Assembly: GCA_964351245.1 (NCBI GenBank)
Contig: CAYGNF010000021.1
Coordinates: 1-20,585, forward strand
Origin: JANRKH01 sp964351245
Lineage (GTDB): Bacteria; Pseudomonadota; Alphaproteobacteria; Rickettsiales; Rickettsiaceae
DNA: 20,585 nt
Reading direction: 5' to 3'
Shown here: positions 14,191 through 20,585 of the stretch, piece by piece
How the letters are laid out: each line of letters begins with the position of its first letter
Position numbering within the stretch: position 1 is the first letter of the stretch
Made by a program: the position numbers and the translations under genes
The notes under the pieces: generated by a model
What the model was told of the DNA's origin: nothing
Database searches by the model: none
The model's input: only the letters and a program-made list of their open reading frames with translations

Positions 14191-15593
14191 TAAAAGCTTT
14201 CCTTATATCCTCCCTTTTTACTCTTATATGGCCAGCGCTCAATATTAAGAAGCGAGTTATATTATTATTACTGGTAGCTCACGCTGTTGCGAATATTTTG
14301 CTTGCATTTTATGCATATCGAGATCATAGCGAAGCTATAGTCACTTTCAGTATATTTTCTAAATATATTATTTCATTTAAAGAAAATAAGCTCGGATGGA
14401 CATTATTATCTATTATCATACCTCTATGGTTGCCATCATACTTATATAGTGCCAGCTATTTATTTAAGAGTAAGGAGGGTAGGGATACGCGATTTTTATT
14501 TTTCTTAAATCTTTCCTTGATACTATGTATATTCTTGAGCCTTAGTGCTAATGCTATCACTATGTATATATTATATGAATTAATAACATTTAGTACAATA
14601 CCCCTTGTTTCTCATAACAATAATCCTGTTACAAGAGCTGCGGTAATAAAATATATCAATTATTTAGTGTACTTATCCACATTACTTTTTTTGCCATCCA
14701 TCATTTATCTTTCTATGTACTACGACTGCGGGCAGTTTGAAGCAGGAGGAAACAAACTCATGAATAATGATGAACCATATCTAAAATACCTTATTATTGG
14801 CACGATATTTGGGATCGCAAAATCTGCAATCTTCCCATTTTTCGGATGGTTGCCTGCTGCTATGGCAGCTAATTATCCAACAAGCGGCGCTTTGCATGCT
14901 GTTGTTGTAGTCAATTCGGGTATTTACTGCATTACAAAATTTATATACGAATTTTATGGCACTTATGTTTTTCAGGTATTTTTAGATCAGAATCAGTATA
15001 TTTTAATATTGCCATCTATTGGCGTAGTCTATGCAGGTATTAACGGTATATTTGAGAATAATATAAAAAAGATTTTGGCCTGGTCTACAATATCATATCT
15101 AAATCTTATAATCGTAATTTTATTTTCCAATTTAGGAGCCACTTATGCTATGACTGGTTTATTAATCCACTCATATGTCAAAATTACTTTATTTTTTTTG
15201 TTTGGTTACTTATATTTACAAAAAGGAGCTACGAAAATTCAAGATCTTTCTGGGGTAGCATCGCACTTCCCTCTTTTTTACTGCATAGTCATACTGAGCG
15301 CACTGATTTTGTCCTCTCCTCCAGTGCCTATTCTAGGGGCATTTAAAACAATAGTCAAAGATCAAGCATATTATATGGGATTTCCAATAATGTTACTAAC
15401 AGTAGTAATATCTACATTTTTTAACTTTATATATTTAGGTAGGATAATATTATTTATGAGCTCCAAATCTAATGCCGAAAAAGTACGAATCAATTACTTT
15501 GATACATGTGTTGTGATGTTTTGTGGTACCTTCATAATGTCTATTTGTATTATTTGTAATATAAAATCAATATATACGACTTTGTTTATATGA
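14187..15593 (+). CDS. Second proton-pumping antiporter-like subunit (NuoL/M-MrpA/D family)
   Basis: A second antiporter-like protein, 468 residues and about 14 membrane helices, divergent from the preceding one. The pump residues are kept: E131 in the helix MYILYELITFSTIPLV and K212 in IFGIAKSAIFPFFGWLP. The following helix, PTSGALHAVVVVNSGIYC (about 229-246), is closest to the HAxxMVxAG helix of NuoL and MrpA, with Asn (N243) where many members have Lys or Thr. It may stand in for the missing N-terminal half of MrpA. It is 468 residues, shorter than a full MrpA (about 800), because the DUF4040 part is in a separate gene. AGGAAG precedes the ATG, and both ends overlap neighbours by four bases (ATGA). 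Confidence 0.8.
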   Translation: MIKAFLISSLFTLIWPALNIKKRVILLLLVAHAVANILLAFYAYRDHSEAIVTFSIFSKYIISFKENKLGWTLLSIIIPLWLPSYLYSASYLFKSKEGRDTRFLFFLNLSLILCIFLSLSANAITMYILYELITFSTIPLVSHNNNPVTRAAVIKYINYLVYLSTLLFLPSIIYLSMYYDCGQFEAGGNKLMNNDEPYLKYLIIGTIFGIAKSAIFPFFGWLPAAMAANYPTSGALHAVVVVNSGIYCITKFIYEFYGTYVFQVFLDQNQYILILPSIGVVYAGINGIFENNIKKILAWSTISYLNLIIVILFSNLGATYAMTGLLIHSYVKITLFFLFGYLYLQKGATKIQDLSGVASHFPLFYCIVILSALILSSPPVPILGAFKTIVKDQAYYMGFPIMLLTVVISTFFNFIYLGRIILFMSSKSNAEKVRINYFDTCVVMFCGTFIMSICIICNIKSIYTTLFI

Positions 15594-15961
15594 TGAGTTT
15601 GATAATTTACTGCGCTGTTATTACTGTTTTTTTGGTGTATGAATTTTCATCAGACATCAAGTTAAAAGAAGCCTTCTTGTATCTAGCTTCAGGAATTATA
15701 TTTTGCGTTTCCTTGCATAAATATAAAATTATTCATATAGACTCAAATCCTGCAAAATGGATTTTACTCTTTATTTTTCTAGGGTTTGTATCTTTAATGT
15801 GGAAGTTGCAACATTATTTTCACATGCTGACTTTTGAGTTTAGATTTTTAGAAGAGAAAATACAGAAAGTACAAAAAATTAGATTTTTAGGATATTTGAA
15901 TCTCTCCGTTACAATTACAATAATTTGTCTTATATTTACCATGTTCATATATTTGTCATGA
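15590..15961 (+). CDS. Small four-helix membrane protein of unknown function, Mrp operon
   Basis: I do not recognise this 123-residue protein. It has four hydrophobic segments (about 2-19, 27-42, 56-72, 102-121) and a charged stretch between the last two (about 74-97, with FEFRFLEEKIQKVQKIRF) that is likely an amphipathic cytoplasmic helix. The start overlaps the previous stop (ATGA), so it is translationally coupled to the antiporter genes and is probably made in step with them. Mrp subunits E and F are absent here, and this protein occupies the end of the operon, where they would often be found. I see no E or F signature, so calling it a replacement is speculation. Confidence 0.65.
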   Translation: MMSLIIYCAVITVFLVYEFSSDIKLKEAFLYLASGIIFCVSLHKYKIIHIDSNPAKWILLFIFLGFVSLMWKLQHYFHMLTFEFRFLEEKIQKVQKIRFLGYLNLSVTITIICLIFTMFIYLS

Positions 15962-16034
15962 GATTAGTGCAATTTCTTGATTTTGCAGATAGATATAAAA
16001 ACCCTAGTTTTTGCAACCTATTACCACAATACAG

Positions 16035-18200
16035 ATGATAAAAAAAATTTTAGCCAATAGATTAATTAGAGCGATACTGTTATTTTCTTTTATCGTGATT
16101 GTTTCTGCCTCCCTTATATCATACTCTGAGCAGGATCAATCTTTTAATACATCAAGTAGTTATGAGCCAGAAAACATGATGAGTTATTTTGGGTCTCATA
16201 TTGCAGATATTTTTATGCAATCCGTAGGTTACTTTATTTGGATTTTTGTTCTTTCTAATTTATTACTTTCTTTGAATATTATAAGAAATAATCCAAAGAG
16301 AATATTATTGAAGATGTTAGCAGGCATCTCTTCTGCGGCACTAGTTTCTGTATCTATCAGTATTATGGTACCATCTATTGGAGTTCCGGCTCATAAATAT
16401 TTTGCTACAAACAGTAACATTGAAAATTATTTTTGGAAATTTGGTATTGGACTTAGTATATTTGTTACGGGCCTTATTTTATTTTACTATAGTACAGGAG
16501 CAAAGATGAGTGATATATTCTTGGGGTCCAGGTTACTCTCATCATTTTTTAAAAACAGGGCCAGCGATAAGGATTTTATAAAAATTGAACCATCTATAAG
16601 ATCACACACTTTCTCAGATAATAAAAAGACTAACAGAAGAAATAATATTGATTCAAAAACTACTAAGCATAAGGAGCAGATCAGAGGGTTAGGTGATAGC
16701 GTTTTTGCCCTCCCGGAATCTGAGTTATTAAATAATACAAAAGAGACTAGCGTAGTAAGACAGAGCAATGCGGCGCTTCAAGATATGGCTGGGGATTTAT
16801 TGTCAGTTCTGTCTGATTTCGGAGTGCGCGGAAATATAGTGCAGATAAATCAAGGACCAGTTGTAACTTTGTATGAATTTGAGCCGGCTGCTGGTACAAA
16901 ATCCTCTAGAGTTATTGCTCTTGCAGATGATATAGCAAGAAGTTTATGCGCCTTATCTGCAAGGATAGCGGTTATTCCAGGAAGGAATGCGCTCGGTATT
17001 GAGCTGCCAAATCAAACAAGAGAATTTTTTAGAATCCGGGAATTGGTAGAATCGAAAGAATATGGGGATCATGCTTATCAATTACCTATTATACTCGGTA
17101 AGGATATATCAGGAAAGTGCACAATTGTAGATTTGGCAAAAATGCCCCATCTTCTGGTTGCAGGGACTACTGGATCAGGTAAGTCAGTTGCCATTAATAC
17201 TATGATATTGTCCTTACTTTTTAAGCACACTCCAGAAGATTGTAGATTCATAATGATAGATCCAAAAATGCTGGAACTTTCTGTATATGACGGCATCCCT
17301 CATTTACTAGCTCCTGTTGTGACCGAGTCAGGAAAGGCTGTAGTAGCTTTGAAATGGGCGGTAAGAGAAATGGAAAATAGATATAAGCTAATGTCAAACC
17401 TGGGTGTTAGGAATATTAATGGTTACAATCAGCGTATTATAGATGCACTCGCAAAAAAAGAAGAGCTGACAAGGACTGTGCAGACTGGCTTTGATGTTGA
17501 TACCGGTAAACCAATTTACGAATCTGTTGGAATTGAAATGAAACAATTACCCTTTATTGTGATCATAGTAGATGAAATGGCCGATTTAATGCTTGTTGCT
17601 GGTAAGGATATTGAATCATCAATTCAAAGACTTGCTCAAATGGCACGAGCCGCAGGTATCCATCTGATCATGGCAACCCAAAGACCCTCTGTAGATGTAA
17701 TAACTGGAGTTATTAAAGCTAATTTTCCTAGTAGGATTAGCTTTAAAGTGACATCTAAGATTGATAGTAGGACTATTCTGGGAGAGCAGGGTGCTGAGCA
17801 GCTTCTAGGAATGGGTGATATGCTATATATGGGGAATAGCTCAAGGATTGTAAGGGTGCACGGGCCTTTTGTTGAAGATGCAGAAGTAGAGAAAATAAGT
17901 AATTTCTTAAAAAGTCAAGCAAGTCCAGATTATATAGATGCAGTCACGACCTCAGATGAAGAATTCGATCCAACATCTGATACATACGTTGATGCAGATG
18001 ATATGAGTGATGAGGGTCTATATAAAAAAGCTGTATCTATAGTAAAAAATGATAGAAAATCTTCAACAAGCTATATACAAAGAGTACTTAGGATAGGATA
18101 TAATAGAGCTGCCATTTTGATAGAAAAAATGGAAAAAGAGGGTATTTTATCCTCTCCAAATCACTCGGGAAAGCGGGAAATACTGATAGACGAGCATTGA
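16035..18200 (+). CDS. ftsK: DNA translocase FtsK
   Basis: FtsK is anchored at the division septum and pumps DNA to clear chromosome termini and activate XerCD at dif. From the ATG at 16035 it has 721 residues. Four N-terminal membrane helices (about 10-28, 60-80, 95-115, 133-153) are followed by a short charged linker (about 160-245). The motor domain has Walker A GTTGSGKS at 377-384 and Walker B VDEMADL with D513-E514. The last 67 residues form the winged-helix gamma domain (YKKAVSIVKNDRKSSTSYIQ, later GYNRAAILIEKMEKEGIL), which reads KOPS sequences. The linker is short, as in alphaproteobacteria with small genomes. A TTG at 16011 would add eight residues without support. It starts 73 bases after the Mrp operon and could be partly read through from it. 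Confidence 0.96.
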   Translation: MIKKILANRLIRAILLFSFIVIVSASLISYSEQDQSFNTSSSYEPENMMSYFGSHIADIFMQSVGYFIWIFVLSNLLLSLNIIRNNPKRILLKMLAGISSAALVSVSISIMVPSIGVPAHKYFATNSNIENYFWKFGIGLSIFVTGLILFYYSTGAKMSDIFLGSRLLSSFFKNRASDKDFIKIEPSIRSHTFSDNKKTNRRNNIDSKTTKHKEQIRGLGDSVFALPESELLNNTKETSVVRQSNAALQDMAGDLLSVLSDFGVRGNIVQINQGPVVTLYEFEPAAGTKSSRVIALADDIARSLCALSARIAVIPGRNALGIELPNQTREFFRIRELVESKEYGDHAYQLPIILGKDISGKCTIVDLAKMPHLLVAGTTGSGKSVAINTMILSLLFKHTPEDCRFIMIDPKMLELSVYDGIPHLLAPVVTESGKAVVALKWAVREMENRYKLMSNLGVRNINGYNQRIIDALAKKEELTRTVQTGFDVDTGKPIYESVGIEMKQLPFIVIIVDEMADLMLVAGKDIESSIQRLAQMARAAGIHLIMATQRPSVDVITGVIKANFPSRISFKVTSKIDSRTILGEQGAEQLLGMGDMLYMGNSSRIVRVHGPFVEDAEVEKISNFLKSQASPDYIDAVTTSDEEFDPTSDTYVDADDMSDEGLYKKAVSIVKNDRKSSTSYIQRVLRIGYNRAAILIEKMEKEGILSSPNHSGKREILIDEH

Positions 18201-18313
18201 GGGAATTTACAAGTCCAGACTTAATTACCCAGAAGAATAATAGCGCAAAACATATTTTGATTTATTAATATATAATATTTGATATAGTCTCTTTAATTTA
18301 AGTACATAGGAAT

Positions 18314-19105
18314 ATGAAAGATTTTGTAGTAGATACTCATTGTCACCTGAATTTGGGGCATCTCAAAGAAGATATTGGGCAATATGTAAATAATGCTTTG
18401 CTGAAGGGGGTGAAGTATCTACATACTATTTGTACTAAAATCTCAGATTTTGATGATATACTCAATATTAGTAACAATTTTGATAATGTATATTGTTCGG
18501 TAGGGTTGCATCCTTGTAATGTCGAGAAAGCAACTATAGTAGATTCAGAGCATTTGGTAAAATTGGCAGAGCATTCTAAGGTGATTAGTTTTGGGGAGAC
18601 TGGTCTTGATTATTATCACCCATCATATGACAAGGATCTACAAAAACAATCATTTGTAAATCACATCATAGCCTCGCAAACGCTAAATCTACCCGTGGTA
18701 GTTCATACACGTAATGCATCTCTTGATACTCTGGACATACTTGCTTCTGAAATGAATAATAATGAGTTTAGTGGCATTATCCATTGTTTTACCGAAGATA
18801 TGTTTTTTGCAAAAAAGATACTCGATCTCGGTCTTTATATTTCTGTTGCAGGAATTGTAACATTCAAAAATGCATCTGCGCTTCAGGAGGTAATAAAGCA
18901 AGTACCACTTGATAGGCTTCTTATCGAAACAGACTCACCATATCTTGCACCAACTCCGATGAGGAGTAAGCCTAACGAACCTGCTTATGTTTGCTATACA
19001 GCAGAATTTCTTGCAAATCTCTATAATATAAGCTATAGCCAGATAGCAGAAATCACTACTCGCAATGCATCACAAATATTCAAAAAAGCACAATTTTTGC
19101 CTTAA
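18314..19105 (+). CDS. tatD: TatD-family metal-dependent DNase/hydrolase
   Basis: TatD proteins are TIM-barrel hydrolases with two metal ions and 3'-5' exonuclease activity on DNA. The metal ligands are present: H9 and H11 in DTHCHLN, the Glu of FGETGLDYY near 95-103, His in VVVHTRNA near 131-138, His in GIIHCFTE near 155-162, and Asp in IETDSPYLAP near 206-215. Length is 263 residues, typical of the family. AGGA lies close before the ATG. It is convergent with valS, with only 23 bases between the stop codons and no clear terminator. Confidence 0.95.
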   Translation: MKDFVVDTHCHLNLGHLKEDIGQYVNNALLKGVKYLHTICTKISDFDDILNISNNFDNVYCSVGLHPCNVEKATIVDSEHLVKLAEHSKVISFGETGLDYYHPSYDKDLQKQSFVNHIIASQTLNLPVVVHTRNASLDTLDILASEMNNNEFSGIIHCFTEDMFFAKKILDLGLYISVAGIVTFKNASALQEVIKQVPLDRLLIETDSPYLAPTPMRSKPNEPAYVCYTAEFLANLYNISYSQIAEITTRNASQIFKKAQFLP

Positions 19106-19128
19106 GGTAAATTACGACACTTTGGCAA

Positions 19129-20585
19129 TTAGTATAATACTCCTATAACACACCCCTCTTCATCTTCAATCACTTGATCATATATATCAGATTTTTCTGC
19201 ATCACTAATCACAAGAGGGGTAATTGCTACAGCATTTGTGACTGACTTCAAGTCATTAAGGCCATTTTCTGAAATATCTTTTAGAAATGATATTGATAGA
19301 TCCCTTATTTCTGCTTTAATAGAGAGATTTTTTTCTGCCTTTGCTTTACGTACTAAATCTAAGATTCTCACCATCTTGATACCGATATCTTCAGATGAGG
19401 ATCGTAAGACTGAATCCTGGATTGTAGGCCACGTCCCTTTTTCATGTAAAGAAGAATTGCCATATATATTGCTATAAATTTCTTCAGTAATATGAGGTAT
19501 CACAGGTGCAAACATTAATAAAATAGACCTTAGGCTATAAAATAAAGTGTAAATAGCGCTTATTTGCCCTGCATTATCTCTGTTATTTTCATTGTAGCAT
19601 CTTGTTTTAGAAATCTCTAAATAATTATCACAGAAATCTTGCCAAAAAAATGCTTCTATTAATTCCATCGCCAGCGCATATTCATAAGCTTCATAAGCAT
19701 CACGTACTTTTGATAAAGTTTTTTGCAATCTTGATATAAGCCATAAATCAATATCATAATTTATTACTTTTTGCGCGACTATTTCTTCTAGCGATGCGCC
19801 GCGCATATCTATCTTAGTAAAATGACTTGAAGCGAATTTGGATGCGTTCCATAATTTATTTACTAGCTTTTTTCCAAGCTTGAGCAAATCTTCTGAGAAT
19901 GCTGTATCTTGTCCTAGTTTTGAAGATGAAGCCCAATATCTGATCACATCAGATCCGTAATTTTCTATTATTGCTAATGGCGATACTATATTGCCCTTTG
20001 ATTTCGACATTTTAGTTTTATCATGAGCTAGGCACCATCCACTGACCATGATATTTTTCCAAGGTAAAACATTTTGATGTAGGTGAGATTTGAGTATAGT
20101 GTAAAATGCCCAACTTCTAATAATTTCGTGAGCTTGAGGCCTTAAATCAAAAGGAAAGAGATTATCGTGATATTCTTCTGTGATATTATAATCCTTATTT
20201 ATTGCTTTAGTTGCAAGCTGAGGTGATACAGAGCTTGTAGCCCAGGTATCCATCACATCGCAGTCTGGAATAATCTCATCCTTTGAATATCCATCTGGTA
20301 AATCCACAAGTGGGTCAACCGGTAATTTAGATTTATCTGCAAAAAGCAACTTACCTTCTTCTCCGGCTCTTTGAGAGTACCAAACAGGAAACGGCACTCC
20401 AAAAAATCTCTGCCTACTTATACACCAATCCCAGCTTATAGAATTAATCCAACTATCTAATTTGATTTTCATTGTATAAGGGTGCCAGGCAAGCTCCGAA
20501 GATCTTTGCAAAAGCTCTTCCTTGTGATTCGTGGTTTTAATAAACCACTGAGGGGTTGTAATAATTTCAAGAGGAGCTCCAGATC
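19129..20585 (-). CDS. valS: Valyl-tRNA synthetase, type 2 (archaeal-like), N-terminal part outside window
   Basis: A class I synthetase that attaches valine to tRNA-Val. The window holds the C-terminal 485 or so residues; the frame stays open to the right edge (PQWFIKTTNHKEELLQRSSE), so the true start is outside. The catalytic KMSKS loop is present as KMSKSKGNIVSP near 19975-20010. The motif after WDWCISRQ is RFFGVPFPVWYS, the archaeal/eukaryotic form also known in Rickettsia; most bacterial ValRS have LWWGHRIPAWY. After the anticodon-binding helical domain the protein ends in about 75 residues without the long C-terminal coiled-coil arm of bacterial type 1 ValRS. The HIGH motif and most of the editing domain are not visible here. 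Confidence 0.95.
   Translation of the reverse strand, partial: SGAPLEIITTPQWFIKTTNHKEELLQRSSELAWHPYTMKIKLDSWINSISWDWCISRQRFFGVPFPVWYSQRAGEEGKLLFADKSKLPVDPLVDLPDGYSKDEIIPDCDVMDTWATSSVSPQLATKAINKDYNITEEYHDNLFPFDLRPQAHEIIRSWAFYTILKSHLHQNVLPWKNIMVSGWCLAHDKTKMSKSKGNIVSPLAIIENYGSDVIRYWASSSKLGQDTAFSEDLLKLGKKLVNKLWNASKFASSHFTKIDMRGASLEEIVAQKVINYDIDLWLISRLQKTLSKVRDAYEAYEYALAMELIEAFFWQDFCDNYLEISKTRCYNENNRDNAGQISAIYTLFYSLRSILLMFAPVIPHITEEIYSNIYGNSSLHEKGTWPTIQDSVLRSSSEDIGIKMVRILDLVRKAKAEKNLSIKAEIRDLSISFLKDISENGLNDLKSVTNAVAITPLVISDAEKSDIYDQVIEDEEGCVIGVLY

Noticed and set aside
16011..16034. TTG start for ftsK giving eight extra residues
   Set aside because: No ribosome binding site supports it, and ATG at 16035 gives a usual N-terminus directly before the first membrane helix.
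18201..18313. TATAAT at 18271-18276 as the tatD promoter
   Set aside because: No acceptable -35 lies at 16-18 bases; TTGATT at 18257 is too close. The stretch is simply very AT-rich.
20509..20511. TTG near 20511 as the start of valS
   Set aside because: The frame continues open to the window edge with conserved ValRS sequence (PQWFIKT), so this is an internal leucine codon.

Overview
The window is AT-rich and nearly gapless. It looks like the chromosome of an alphaproteobacterium, most likely an intracellular Rickettsiales-type bacterium. The evidence is: an archaeal-type (type 2) valyl-tRNA synthetase, as known from Rickettsia; a SURF1-type cytochrome oxidase factor; Mrp antiporter genes in a reordered, split arrangement; GTA-type holin and DUF2793 genes, families typical of alphaproteobacteria; and an alphaproteobacterial-style heat-shock promoter before groES. 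The species cannot be named from sequence alone. No rRNA, tRNA, CRISPR array or insertion sequence was seen, and no gene-free stretch is longer than about 120 bases.

Layout. 1-878 (minus): prfB (release factor 2), running off the left edge, with its self-regulatory +1 frameshift site intact. 945-2744 (plus): lepA, divergent from prfB. 2789-5128 (minus): a DUF2793 tail-fibre-like protein, a GTA-type three-helix holin, a GH24 endolysin, and then a PAP2 phosphatase; the first three look like a phage or gene-transfer-agent attachment and lysis cassette. 5234-6388 (plus): hemW, with a promoter that overlaps the divergent cassette promoter. 6503-8461 (minus): groES-groEL behind a heat-shock-type promoter and ending at a hairpin terminator. 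8556-10196 (minus): a secreted protein of unknown function directly abutting a family 2 glycosyltransferase. 10320-15961 (plus): a SURF1 gene followed by six Mrp/complex-I-like antiporter genes and an unknown four-helix membrane protein, five of the junctions being overlaps. 16035-18200: ftsK. 18314-19105: tatD. 19129-20585 (minus): the 3' part of valS, running off the right edge.

How it fits together. Most of the window is housekeeping: translation termination and elongation (prfB, lepA, valS), protein folding (groESL), heme delivery and oxidase assembly (hemW, SURF1), ion homeostasis (Mrp), and chromosome segregation (ftsK). The accessory content is the 3562-5128 cassette, the glycosyltransferase/secreted-protein pair, and the small unknown gene closing the Mrp operon. 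The best candidate for an unusual system is the compact fibre-holin-endolysin cassette. In Rhodobacter the corresponding GTA functions sit at separate loci; here they form one small operon among housekeeping genes.
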